Shown: positions 33,737 to 42,706 of the stretch, in pieces
How positions within the stretch are numbered: the first letter of the stretch is position 1
Layout of the letters: every line of letters begins with the position of its first letter
Assembly: GCF_003353175.1 (NCBI RefSeq)
Contig: NZ_QHKS01000018.1
Location: 1 to 64,000, forward strand
Reading direction: 5' to 3'
Length of the DNA stretch: 64,000 bases
Source of the DNA: Paraburkholderia lacunae
GTDB lineage: Bacteria; Pseudomonadota; Gammaproteobacteria; Burkholderiales; Burkholderiaceae
The notes under the pieces: model-generated
What the model was told of the DNA's origin: nothing
The model's input: only the letters and a program-made list of their open reading frames with translations
The model's database searches: none
Made by a program: the position numbers and the translations under genes

Positions 33737-33922
33737 GAAAACTCACTTCGGAGAACAACTGTGATTGTAGAACGTTTGCCGGCGTCAGCGGTTGACGTGG
33801 ATGCGGGTGTGATGCGAGTAAAAATCAGGGCGAGAAGCACCCACGTTTGTTAGCAAGCCGTTAGACAAATGTCAGCGTCAAGCCGACCTGCTGGACGCCG
33901 CCCCGCCCACCTCACCCGCCGC

Positions 33923-36900
33923 TCAGCGCTGCATCGATTCCCACACCTTGTAGAGACGCTTCACCGATACCGGCATCGGCGTACGCAGCTCCTGCGCGAA
34001 CAGCGAAATCCGCAACTCTTCCAGCAGCCAGCGGAATTCTGACAAGCGCGGATCCAGCACGCCGCCGCGTTGCGCCAGCGCGCGCTGGTAGTTCTGCAAG
34101 AGCGGCTGGAATTCGGCGAACTGCCGGGCGTCGCGCGCGGGGTCCGCTTTCAGTTTGTCGACGCGCAGCGCGATGCCTTTCAGATAGCGTGGAAAATGCG
34201 CCAGCTGCGGGTACGGCGTGTCGACGACGAAGCGCTTGCCGATCAGTCCATCGAGCTGGTTCTGCATGTCCGCATGCGCAGCAGCGAACGCCTTCGCCTG
34301 CACCAGCTTCTTCGTCACGGTGGCGTATTCGCTCAGAATCTGCCCGACCAGCCGCGAGATTTCCTGGGCCAATAACGTCAGACGGCTGCGGCCTTCGTCG
34401 CGGCGCGTGTGGAAACCGACGTCGTCGTCGGGCAGCGGATCTTGCAGACACGCGCGATCGAGCGCGGTGTCGATCAGTTGATCGCGCAATTCTTCCTGCG
34501 TGGCGCGCGGCATGAACTGCATCGCCATTTCGCGCAGACCCGGAAGATTCTTCTCCAGATACTTGATCGGCTCCTTCAACTGCAACGCAAAGAGACGCCG
34601 AAGCCCCGCGCGATGAATGCGCGCGGCTTCGTCCGGCGAATCGAACACTTCGACGTCGCAGTGGGTGCCGCGATCCACCAATGCCGGATAGCCGAACAGC
34701 GTCTGCCCGCCGCGGCGAATTTCGAGCAGCTCGGGAAGCTTGCCGAAATTCCACGTCGTGAGCTTTTCGTACAGCGCAGTGGCGGGCGCACCACCTTGTG
34801 GCGCAGTCTGCGGACCGGCGGGCCCGCCCTTGCCGCGCTGCCCGGCGTTCGTCGACGCCACCGGTGCGGCGACGCTGCCGCCGCCCGCATCCGCCAACGC
34901 CGCGCCGGCCGCGCCCGCCGCGATCTTCTGGAAATGCTGCTGCGCCTGGCCGCCCAGTTCGGCCCGCAGTTGCGCCAGGTTGCGGCCCATCGCCAGCTGC
35001 CGCCCATGCTCGTCGACGACCTTGAAGTTCATGAACAGATGCGGCGTCAACGTCTCGAGCTTGAAGTCCGATTGCTTCATCGCGATTTGAGTCTGCTCGC
35101 GAATGTCGGCGATCAGCGATTCGAGCAGACCGCCCGCGCCGAAGCGCGGACCGCCATGCCGCTCGACAAAACCCGCCGCGTAGTCCGGCAGCGGCACGCA
35201 ATGACGCCGCAGCTTCTGCGGCAGCGACTTCAGAAGCAGTTGCGTCTTCTCTTTCAGCATGCCGGGCACGAGCCATTCACAGCGCCGCGCGTCGACCTGA
35301 TTCAGCGCGTAGAGCGGCACCGCGAGCGTCACGCCGTCGCGCGGCGAACCGGGTTCGAAGTGATAGGTGAGCGCCATTTCGACGCCTGCCATCGTCATCC
35401 GCTTCGGGAACAGATCGGTTGTCACGCCGGCGGCTTCGTGCCGCATCAGATCGTCGCGCGACAGATACAGCAGGCGCAGCTTGTCTTCCGGCTGGCCGCT
35501 CTTGTTCAGCTCGTCGCGATACCAGCGCTCGAACGACGCGCCCGTGTAGATGCCTGGCGCAATCGCCTGGTCGTAGAAGCCGAAGATCAGTTCGTCGTCG
35601 ACCAGCACGTCCTGACGGCGCGATTTGTGTTCCAGCTGTTCGATATCGGCAAGCAGCTTGCGGTTGTGCGCGAAGAACGCGAGCTTCGTATCGAACTCGC
35701 CTTCCACCAGCGCGCCGCGAATGAACAATTCACGCGCGCGCGCCGGGTCCTGCTTGCCGAAACTCACGCGCCGCCGGTGATAGATCGGCAGGCCGTAAAG
35801 CATCGCGCGTTCGAACGCCGACACCTGCGCCGCGCGCTTTTCCCAATGCGGCTCCGAGAGCGACTTCTTCAGCAAATGCGCGCCGATCCGCTCGATCCAC
35901 TCCGGCTCGATCTTCGCGATGCAACGTGCGTAGAGGCGGCTCGTCTCGACCAGTTCGGCGGCCATCGCCCACTTGCCCGCCTTCTTCACCAGCGCGGAAC
36001 CCGGCCACAGATAGAACTTGATGCCGCGCGCGCCGAGGTAATGCGGTTCGTCGTCGGCTTTCAGGCCGATGTTGCCGAGCAGCCCGGTCAACAGCGCGAG
36101 GTGGATCTGCTCGAAGGTGGCTTCGGCCTCGTTCAGACGCCAGCCGTGTTCGCGCACCACCGTCAGCAGTTGCGAATGCACGTCGCGCCATTCGCGCAGG
36201 CGCAGTTGCGACAGGAAATTCTTGCGGCATTCGTCCTGCAACTGCCGGTTCGACTTCTTGTGCGCGATCGCTTCTTCGAACCACGTCCAGATTTTCAGCC
36301 ATTGGAGGAATTCGGAGCGCTCGTCGGCAAAGCGGCGATGCGCCTGATCGGCCTGCTCCTGCGCTTCGATCGGCCGGTCGCGCGGGTCCTGCACCGACAA
36401 CGCGCTAGCGATGATCAGCACTTCCTTCAGCGCCTGCTGATCGCGCGCGGCGAGAATCATCCGGCCGACGCGCGGATCGAGCGGCAAGCGCGCGAGTTCG
36501 CGGCCGAGCGGCGTGAGCTGGTTGTCGTCGTCGACCGCGCCGAGTTCGTTGAGCAGTTGATAGCCGTCGGCGATCGCGCGGCCCGGCGGCGGTTCGATGA
36601 ACGGGAAGGTTTCGATCGCGCTCAGGTGCAGCGACTTCATCCGCAGAATCACCGACGCGAGCGACGAGCGCAGAATTTCCGGATCGGTGAAGCGCACGCG
36701 GCCCTGGTAGTCGCTTTCTTCATACAGACGAATGCAGACGCCATCGGCGACCCGGCCGCAACGCCCCGCCCGCTGATTCGCGGCGGCTTGCGATATCGAC
36801 TCGACCTGCAACTGCTCGACCTTGTTGCGATACGAGTAGCGCTTCACGCGCGCAAGGCCCGTATCGACCACATAGCGAATCCCCGGGACCGTCAGCGAGG

Positions 36901-38335
36901 TTTCGGCGACGTTGGTCGCCAGCACGATGCGGCGCGCGTTCGAGGTGCGGAAAACACGCTCCTGCTCGGCGGCCGAGAGGCGCGCGAACAGCGGCAGAAT
37001 TTCCGTATGCGGCGGATGATGCTTGCGCAGCGCCTCGGCGGCGTCGCGAATTTCGCGCTCGCCGGGCAGAAAGACCAGCACGTCGCCGGGACCTTCGCGG
37101 CACAACTCGTCGACCGCGTCGACGATCGCTTCCATCAGATCGCGATCCCGATCTTTGCCAGATTCGCGCTGGGTTTTCGGCCTGTCGCGCGATCCACGCG
37201 GCGACGACGACGCCGAAGTCCCTTGCGCCGCCTTCACCGCCGGACTGTCTTCCACCACCGGGCGGTAACGCACTTCGACCGGATAGAGACGGCCGCTCAC
37301 TTCGATCACCGGCGCGGGCTTTTCCTCGCTGCCGAAATGGCGCGCGAAACGGTGCGCGTCGATCGTTGCCGAGGTTACGATCAGCTTCAGATCGGGGCGC
37401 TTGACGAGAATTTCCTTCAGATAGCCAAGCAGAAAATCGATGTTCAGGCTGCGCTCGTGCGCTTCGTCGATGATCAGCGTGTCATACGCTTTCAGCAGCG
37501 GATCGGTCTGCGTTTCGGCGAGCAGAATACCGTCGGTCATCAGCTTGACCGAGGCGCCGGGCGACAGATTGTCGGTGAAGCGCACCTTGTAGCCGACCAC
37601 TTCGCCGAACGGCGTGCCGAGTTCTTCGGCGATGCGGCGCCCCGTCGCCGACGCGGCGATCCGGCGCGGCTGCGTGTGGCCGATCAGGCCGGTGCCGCCG
37701 GCGCCGAGGCCACGCCCCAAGGCGAGGCAGATTTTCGGCAACTGGGTCGTTTTGCCCGAGCCCGTCTCACCGCAGACGATCACCACCTGATGCTGCCCGA
37801 TCGCGCGCGCGATCTCTTCGCGGCGGCCGGACACCGGCAGCGCTTCGGGGAACGCGATCGGCGGAATCGGATTCGGCTCGACCACGCGCTGCGGGCGCGG
37901 CTGACGCGGTTCGCGCGGTTCACCGCGCGGCTTGCGCTCGGCATCGCTCGCTTGCGGCGTTGCTTGCGGCGTTGCTTGCGGGGTTGTTTGCGGGTTTTTT
38001 TGCGCGGGCGCGCCGGATTCGCGGCGAAGCTGGCCGCTCCGCGCCATTGCGCCGCCTGGCCGCCTAGCACGCGCGTCGCCGCGCTTCGGCTGATTGGGAG
38101 CACTCGCGCTGGCGGGCTGCGCGCCTGATTCGTGGCGAGCGCCCTGCGGCGGATTTTTTTTCTGCGCCGACGCTTGCGCGGCATCAGCGGCACGGCTCGG
38201 CTCGCGCGCCGCCGACGGCGTGTTGCGCGGCGCGTCCTGCGCATGACGGCGCGCAGCGTCGCCGGACTTCACCTGATCGGTGGCCGGCGCCGGATTCTCG
38301 TTCGCCGTAGCGGGACTTTTGGGTACATTCGACAT
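33923..38335 (-). CDS. hrpA: ATP-dependent RNA helicase HrpA (DEAH box)
   Basis: A large DEAH-box RNA helicase of 1470 aa, longer than the 1300 aa of Escherichia coli HrpA. Residues 1-160 are a disordered, Ala/Pro/Arg-rich extension with TPQA repeats. The helicase core has Walker A GETGSGKTTQ, the DEAH motif (IIDEAHERSLN), SAT and QRAGRCGR motifs. The HA2/OB regions and the long C-terminal DUF3418-type domain follow. HrpA acts on ribosome- and mRNA-related RNA structures. The ATG at 38335 lies 8 nt after a -10 element shared with argA, so the mRNA may be leaderless. Confidence 0.93.
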   Translation of the reverse strand: MSNVPKSPATANENPAPATDQVKSGDAARRHAQDAPRNTPSAAREPSRAADAAQASAQKKNPPQGARHESGAQPASASAPNQPKRGDARARRPGGAMARSGQLRRESGAPAQKNPQTTPQATPQATPQASDAERKPRGEPREPRQPRPQRVVEPNPIPPIAFPEALPVSGRREEIARAIGQHQVVIVCGETGSGKTTQLPKICLALGRGLGAGGTGLIGHTQPRRIAASATGRRIAEELGTPFGEVVGYKVRFTDNLSPGASVKLMTDGILLAETQTDPLLKAYDTLIIDEAHERSLNIDFLLGYLKEILVKRPDLKLIVTSATIDAHRFARHFGSEEKPAPVIEVSGRLYPVEVRYRPVVEDSPAVKAAQGTSASSSPRGSRDRPKTQRESGKDRDRDLMEAIVDAVDELCREGPGDVLVFLPGEREIRDAAEALRKHHPPHTEILPLFARLSAAEQERVFRTSNARRIVLATNVAETSLTVPGIRYVVDTGLARVKRYSYRNKVEQLQVESISQAAANQRAGRCGRVADGVCIRLYEESDYQGRVRFTDPEILRSSLASVILRMKSLHLSAIETFPFIEPPPGRAIADGYQLLNELGAVDDDNQLTPLGRELARLPLDPRVGRMILAARDQQALKEVLIIASALSVQDPRDRPIEAQEQADQAHRRFADERSEFLQWLKIWTWFEEAIAHKKSNRQLQDECRKNFLSQLRLREWRDVHSQLLTVVREHGWRLNEAEATFEQIHLALLTGLLGNIGLKADDEPHYLGARGIKFYLWPGSALVKKAGKWAMAAELVETSRLYARCIAKIEPEWIERIGAHLLKKSLSEPHWEKRAAQVSAFERAMLYGLPIYHRRRVSFGKQDPARARELFIRGALVEGEFDTKLAFFAHNRKLLADIEQLEHKSRRQDVLVDDELIFGFYDQAIAPGIYTGASFERWYRDELNKSGQPEDKLRLLYLSRDDLMRHEAAGVTTDLFPKRMTMAGVEMALTYHFEPGSPRDGVTLAVPLYALNQVDARRCEWLVPGMLKEKTQLLLKSLPQKLRRHCVPLPDYAAGFVERHGGPRFGAGGLLESLIADIREQTQIAMKQSDFKLETLTPHLFMNFKVVDEHGRQLAMGRNLAQLRAELGGQAQQHFQKIAAGAAGAALADAGGGSVAAPVASTNAGQRGKGGPAGPQTAPQGGAPATALYEKLTTWNFGKLPELLEIRRGGQTLFGYPALVDRGTHCDVEVFDSPDEAARIHRAGLRRLFALQLKEPIKYLEKNLPGLREMAMQFMPRATQEELRDQLIDTALDRACLQDPLPDDDVGFHTRRDEGRSRLTLLAQEISRLVGQILSEYATVTKKLVQAKAFAAAHADMQNQLDGLIGKRFVVDTPYPQLAHFPRYLKGIALRVDKLKADPARDARQFAEFQPLLQNYQRALAQRGGVLDPRLSEFRWLLEELRISLFAQELRTPMPVSVKRLYKVWESMQR

Positions 38336-38343
38336 GGGGGCGC

Positions 38344-38351
38344 ATTATAAT
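38344..38351. promoter_or_regulatory. Shared palindromic -10 element of hrpA and argA
   Basis: ATTATAAT contains TATAAT on both strands (plus 38346-38351, minus 38349-38344). It lies 7 nt before the argA ATG and 8 nt before the hrpA ATG, so both transcripts would begin at or next to their start codons. No clear -35 box is visible on either side. Confidence 0.65.
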
Positions 38352-38358
38352 CCCCGGC

Positions 38359-39747
38359 ATGAATTCCCAAACCGACCTCGTCCCCGCGCCCGCGAGCGTT
38401 CCGGCCCCCTCCGGAGCGACGGAAAACCTCGCACAGCACGCGCAATTCGTCGACTGGATGCGCTCAGTCGCCCCGTACATCCATGCGTTCCGTAACAAGA
38501 CGTTCGTCGTCGGGTTCGGCGGCGAGGTGGTGCATCAGGGGCTCCTGAATGCGCTCGTCTCGGATATCGCATTGTTGCAGGCCATGGGCATCCAGATCGT
38601 CCTGGTGCACGGCTCGCGACCGCAGGTCGAAGAGCAAATGAGCCTGCACGGCGTGGAGTCGGAGTTTTCGCACGGCATGCGCATCACGGATGCGCGCGCG
38701 CTGGAGTCGGCAAAAGAAGCGGCCGGCGAAGTGCGTCTGGATATCGAGGCCGCGATCAGCCAGGGCCTGCCGAACACGCCGATGGCGCATGCCCACATCA
38801 GCGTGGTGTCCGGCAACTTCGTGACGGCGCGCCCGGTCGGCATTCTGGACGGCGTCGATTTCCAGCACACCGGCGTGGTGCGCAAGATCGACGCAGATTC
38901 GATCCGCCATTCGCTCGCGAGCCGCAAGCTGGTGCTGCTCTCGCCGCTCGGCTTCTCGCCCACCGGCGAGGCGTTCAATCTGTCGATGGAAGACGTCGCG
39001 TCGGCGGCGGCGATTGCGCTGCGCGCCGACAAGATCGTGTTCCTGACCGAAACGCCGGGCCTGATGGAAGCCGGCGAAGACGGTCCCGAACTGATCCGCG
39101 AACTGTCGCTCGACGACGCCTACAAGCTGCATGAAAGCGGCGAAGTCACCGGCGACGCCGGTTTCTACCTGAAGCACTCGATCCGCGCGTGCCGCGGTGG
39201 CGTGGCGCGGGCGCACATCATCCCCTACGCGCTCGACGGCAGCCTGCTGCTCGAACTGTTCCTGCACGACGGCGTCGGCACGATGATCTCGTACGAGAAC
39301 CTGGAAAGCCTGCGCGAAGCCACGCCGGACGACGTCGGCGGCATTCTCTCGCTGATCGAGCCGCTCGAAACGGACGGCACACTGGTACGGCGCGGCCGTC
39401 ACCAGATCGAACGCGACATCGACCATTTCTCCGTGATCGAGCACGATGGCGTGCTGTTCGGCTGCGCGGCGCTGTATCCGTACACGCAGGAGCGCATCGG
39501 CGAAATGGCGTGTCTGACAGTCGCGCCTGAAGCGCAAGGCACCGGCGACGGCGAACGGCTGTTGAAGCGCATCGAGCAGCGCGCGCGGGCACGCGGTCTC
39601 ACGCGAATTTTCGTGCTCACCACGCGCACCGAACACTGGTTCCTCAAGCGCGGTTTCGTCAAGGTAACGGTCGACGACCTGCCGGAGGACCGCCGCCGGC
39701 TCTATAACTGGCAGCGCAAATCGCTCGTGCTGATGAAACAGCTCTGA
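38359..39747 (+). CDS. argA: Amino-acid N-acetyltransferase (N-acetylglutamate synthase)
   Basis: First enzyme of arginine biosynthesis, acetylating glutamate with acetyl-CoA. The 462-aa product has an amino-acid-kinase-like domain (about 25-300; FVVGFGGEVVHQG, LVHGSRPQVEEQM) that usually senses arginine. A GNAT acetyltransferase domain follows (about 310-462; ACLTVAPEAQGTGDGERLLKRIE), with the closing block TEHWFLKRGF. This is the classical fused ArgA. The next ATG is at codon 34, inside the domain, so the leaderless-looking start at 38359 is well supported. Confidence 0.94.
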   Translation: MNSQTDLVPAPASVPAPSGATENLAQHAQFVDWMRSVAPYIHAFRNKTFVVGFGGEVVHQGLLNALVSDIALLQAMGIQIVLVHGSRPQVEEQMSLHGVESEFSHGMRITDARALESAKEAAGEVRLDIEAAISQGLPNTPMAHAHISVVSGNFVTARPVGILDGVDFQHTGVVRKIDADSIRHSLASRKLVLLSPLGFSPTGEAFNLSMEDVASAAAIALRADKIVFLTETPGLMEAGEDGPELIRELSLDDAYKLHESGEVTGDAGFYLKHSIRACRGGVARAHIIPYALDGSLLLELFLHDGVGTMISYENLESLREATPDDVGGILSLIEPLETDGTLVRRGRHQIERDIDHFSVIEHDGVLFGCAALYPYTQERIGEMACLTVAPEAQGTGDGERLLKRIEQRARARGLTRIFVLTTRTEHWFLKRGFVKVTVDDLPEDRRRLYNWQRKSLVLMKQL

Positions 39748-39786
39748 GCGTCCCCATATGAAGCGACTGCCCGCCCCAACATTGAT

Positions 39787-39930
39787 ACAGTAACCATTTT
39801 TCATGGGACCGGAGTAAGTGCTGAAGCACTAACTACAGTAACCATTTTTCATGGGACCGGAGTAAGTGCTGAAGCACTAACTACAGTAACCATTTTTCAT
39901 GGGACCGGAGTAAGTGCTGAAGCACTAACT
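39787..39930 (+). repeat. Three identical tandem copies of a 48-bp element
   Basis: Units 39787-39834, 39835-39882 and 39883-39930 are identical. Each holds the inverted repeat AGTGCT-GA-AGCACT and a micro-frame ATGGGACCGGAGTAA directly followed by GTGCTGAAGCACTAA. Only the third copy is followed by CCGGT, which completes a longer stem ACCGGAGT/ACTCCGGT. The array ends 25 bp before the ATG of the Fe(II)-trafficking gene. Confidence 0.97.
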
Positions 39931-39955
39931 CCGGTCGACACAGGAGAAGCACAGC

Positions 39956-40231
39956 ATGACTCGTTTGGTTCAATGCGCGAAGCTCGGCAAGGAAGCCGAG
40001 GGCCTCGATTTCCCGCCGCTGCCGGGCGAGCTCGGCAAGCGGATCTACGAAAGCATTTCGAAGGAAGCCTGGCAGGCCTGGTTGAAGCAGCAAACCATGC
40101 TGATCAACGAAAACCGCCTGAACATGGCCGATCCGCGCGCACGCCAATACCTGATGAAGCAAACCGAAAAGTTCTTCTTCGGTGAAGGCGCCGATACGGC
40201 ACAGGGTTATGTGCCGCCAACGGCTGAGTAA
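39956..40231 (+). CDS. yggX: Probable Fe(2+)-trafficking protein (YggX family)
   Basis: A 91-aa cytosolic protein linked to iron-sulfur cluster protection and repair. The N-terminal block RLVQCAKLGKEAEGLDFPPLPG with conserved Cys7 and the later ISKEAWQAWLKQQTMLINE are diagnostic, and the length is exactly that of the family. AGGAGA lies 9 nt before the ATG. Its leader carries the triplicated 48-bp element, and a strong terminator follows. Confidence 0.94.
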   Translation: MTRLVQCAKLGKEAEGLDFPPLPGELGKRIYESISKEAWQAWLKQQTMLINENRLNMADPRARQYLMKQTEKFFFGEGADTAQGYVPPTAE

Positions 40232-40297
40232 GCGCTTCCGGCTGCACGCTGTCAGTTTCAGTCCCGCGGACAGCGTCAAGCGCCGGTACTGAGCCGG

Positions 40298-40330
40298 ATA
40301 AAAATCCGCGCCGCGTGCGCGGATTTTTAT
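40298..40330. terminator. yggX terminator
   Basis: A 14-bp perfect stem (40298-40311/40317-40330) with a 5-nt loop and A/T-rich outer arms. Confidence 0.85.
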
Positions 40331-40958
40331 CGTCCGCTTTTTAGCACAATTGCCGTTCTTCAGGGCGCCGCCGGTTTCTCCAAACTGTACATTTCGGGCT
40401 GTTTTCAGGCCGCTCATCCCCGCCGCTGCGATCCGCCCAATCCCCCGCCCCGCAAGGGATTGAACCTCTCCCCAAGCCCTCGCCGGATGCCCAGTTTGCA
40501 CGATCCTCTGTCATCGTGCTACTATGTGCGCCGTTCCAACAGCAATTCACCTTCATTCGCGTTCGGTTCATTGTGGCGCACACACAGTGCGTGCAGCCCT
40601 TCTGGATTGGACAGTTTTTTATACAAGAAGGCTTGTCGGTCATTTCACCGTTTCATCTCGCTACATAGGTGGTGGTGAGCGGCGATCCAGCACCGGCCTT
40701 TTTCGTTTCGAGCCTTTCAGCGGCGCGCGGGCCAGCTTTCAGCCACCTCTGCGTCCTCATGCATCTGCCCCCCTTCCACGGCCACGCAGATGCAACAGTC
40801 AGCACAATCTTGACGAGTGTTTTTTCGCGAATCGTTCGCGAGGCACGGGCGTTTTGTTTTCCTTTTTGCGTCCTCAACTCTTGCGCCGTCTGCGGCGAGG
40901 GAGATACCAGCGCCCCGATCGCGAAACTGCACTTCCCAGCAACCGTGGCGGAACATTC
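40331..40958 (+). promoter_or_regulatory. Long leader region of the MHS transporter gene
   Basis: A 628-bp stretch without a supported gene. TTGCAC (40496-40501), 18 bp and TACTAT (40520-40525) form a fair promoter, giving a leader of about 427 nt. Within it TGCATCTGC/GCAGATGCA (40760-40768/40786-40794) is a 9-bp stem, and TCGCGAA/TTCGCGA repeats occur near 40830. No known riboswitch class was recognised. Confidence 0.45.
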
Positions 40959-42470
40959 ATGCGCATCATGAGTTTCGTCGCAGTCATTGGAGTTTTCACC
41001 TTGACCGCTTCCAGCAACGGCTTCTGGCGACATCACAAAGAAGAACAACGCCTCTCTCCCGACGACATCACGATCGTCGATCAATCTCTCCTCAAGCGTG
41101 CCGTCGGCGCGATGGCGCTCGGCAACGCAATGGAATGGTTCGATTTCGGCGTGTACAGCTACATCGCTGTCACGCTCGGCAAAGTGTTCTTCCCGTCGTC
41201 GAGCCCGTCCGCGCAGCTGATCGCCACCTTCGGCACGTTTGCCGCAGCGTTCCTCGTACGGCCGGTGGGCGGCATGGTGTTCGGGCCGCTGGGCGACCGC
41301 ATCGGCCGTCAGCGCGTGCTGGCGATGACCATGATCATGATGGCGCTCGGCACCTTCGCGATCGGGCTGATTCCCAGCTACGCGTCGATCGGCATTCTCG
41401 CGCCGGCCTTGCTGCTGGTTGCGCGTCTGGTGCAGGGCTTTTCGACCGGCGGTGAATACGGCGGCGCCGCCACCTTCATCGCCGAGTTCTCGACCGACAA
41501 GCGCCGCGGCTTCATGGGCAGCTTCCTCGAATTCGGCACGCTGATCGGCTACGTGCTCGGCGCCGGCACGGTTGCGCTGCTGAGCGCGACGCTGTCGAAC
41601 GAAGCGCTGCTCACGTGGGGCTGGCGTGTGCCGTTCCTGATCGCAGGGCCGCTGGGCCTGGTGGGTCTCTACATCCGGATGAAGCTCGAAGAAACGCCGG
41701 CGTTCAGGAAGCAGGCCGAGCAGCGCGAAGCCGAAGACAACGCGCTGCCCAAGCAATCGTTTCGCCAGTTGCTCGTGCAGCAGTGGAAACCGCTTTTGCT
41801 GTGCGTCGGACTCGTGCTGATCTTCAACGTTACCGATTACATGGCGCTGTCCTATCTGCCGAGCTATCTGTCGGCCACGCTGCACTTCAACGAAACGCAC
41901 GGTCTGTTCCTCGTGCTGGTGGTGATGGTGCTGATGATGCCGATGACGCTCGCAGCCGGCCGTCTGTCCGACACGATCGGCCGCAAGCCGGTGATGCTGT
42001 TCGGTTGCGTGGGTCTGTTCGTGCTGTCGATTCCGGCCTTGCTGCTGATCCGCATGGGCGAGATGCTGCCGGTGTTCGGCGGTCTGATGATTCTCGGCAC
42101 GCTGCTGTCGTGCTTTACCGGCGTGATGCCGTCGGCGCTGCCGGCGTTGTTCCCGACGAAGATTCGCTACGGCGCGCTCGCCATCGGCTTCAACATTTCG
42201 GTGTCGCTGTTCGGCGGTACGACGCCGCTCGTCACGGCATGGCTGGTTGACCGCACCGGCAATCTGATGATGCCCGCGTACTACCTGATGGGTGCGTCGC
42301 TGATCGGCATCGCGTCGGTGTTCGCGCTGCGCGAGACGGCGCGCAAGCCGCTGCTCGGCTCGGGTCCGTGTGTCGCGACGCGCGCGGAAGCGCACGCCGT
42401 GCTGCGCGGCGAACTCGAAGCGGCGGAGATGGACGAAAACTATGCGGCGGCGGCAACGGCGCGCGCATGA
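40959..42470 (+). CDS. MHS-family MFS transporter (ProP-like)
   Basis: A 12-segment inner-membrane proton symporter of 503 aa. The start of the domain (AVGAMALGNAMEWFDFGVYSY), the loop GPLGDRIGRQRVL, the RLVQGFSTGGEYGGAATF block and the mid-loop GRLSDTIGRKPVM are typical of the metabolite:H+ symporter group, closest in pattern to ProP (proline/betaine). Alternative substrates such as citrate, ketoglutarate or shikimate cannot be excluded. A start at 40959 or 40968 fits; neither has a strong ribosome site. A C-terminal tail of about 40 hydrophilic residues is present. Confidence 0.85.
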   Translation: MRIMSFVAVIGVFTLTASSNGFWRHHKEEQRLSPDDITIVDQSLLKRAVGAMALGNAMEWFDFGVYSYIAVTLGKVFFPSSSPSAQLIATFGTFAAAFLVRPVGGMVFGPLGDRIGRQRVLAMTMIMMALGTFAIGLIPSYASIGILAPALLLVARLVQGFSTGGEYGGAATFIAEFSTDKRRGFMGSFLEFGTLIGYVLGAGTVALLSATLSNEALLTWGWRVPFLIAGPLGLVGLYIRMKLEETPAFRKQAEQREAEDNALPKQSFRQLLVQQWKPLLLCVGLVLIFNVTDYMALSYLPSYLSATLHFNETHGLFLVLVVMVLMMPMTLAAGRLSDTIGRKPVMLFGCVGLFVLSIPALLLIRMGEMLPVFGGLMILGTLLSCFTGVMPSALPALFPTKIRYGALAIGFNISVSLFGGTTPLVTAWLVDRTGNLMMPAYYLMGASLIGIASVFALRETARKPLLGSGPCVATRAEAHAVLRGELEAAEMDENYAAAATARA

Positions 42471-42568
42471 TCCTGCGGCTCGATGCTACGGGTTGATGCT
42501 GCGGGTTGATGCTGCCCGGCACTGCGTTAGCCACTGAGTCGTCAAGCTGGAAAACGGGCAGGCAAATA

Positions 42569-42690
42569 GGAACTGCCCCCGCAGAGTTGGACAGTTTGCG
42601 TTCAGATTTGAGCGGGCTGAGTTCTGTACATCGCAGGACTCAGCCCGTTCAACTTCAGCTCGATGAGTTTGTGTTTGTTGTTGCCTGCGC
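42569..42690 (-). mobile_element. IS3-family transposase 3' remnant with terminal repeat
   Basis: On the minus strand 42682-42602 reads as the last 26 codons of an IS3 (IS150-type) OrfB: ELKLNGLSPAMYRTQPAQI then stop. Next comes an end-like sequence (42595-42569) reading TGTCCAACTCTGCGGGGGCAG, the usual style of an IS3 inverted repeat. The rest of the element is missing and the fragment abuts the stop codon of the SDR gene. A dead remnant. Confidence 0.65.
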
Positions 42691-42706
42691 AGCAAATATC
42701 GCGCGA

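Noticed and set aside
34409..38128. A 1239-codon open frame on the plus strand
   Set aside because: It lies wholly antisense to hrpA, has His/Arg-rich shadow composition and no family motif. A by-product of high GC third positions.
39787..39930. CRISPR-like array
   Set aside because: The three 48-bp copies abut directly with no unique spacers, and no cas genes are present.
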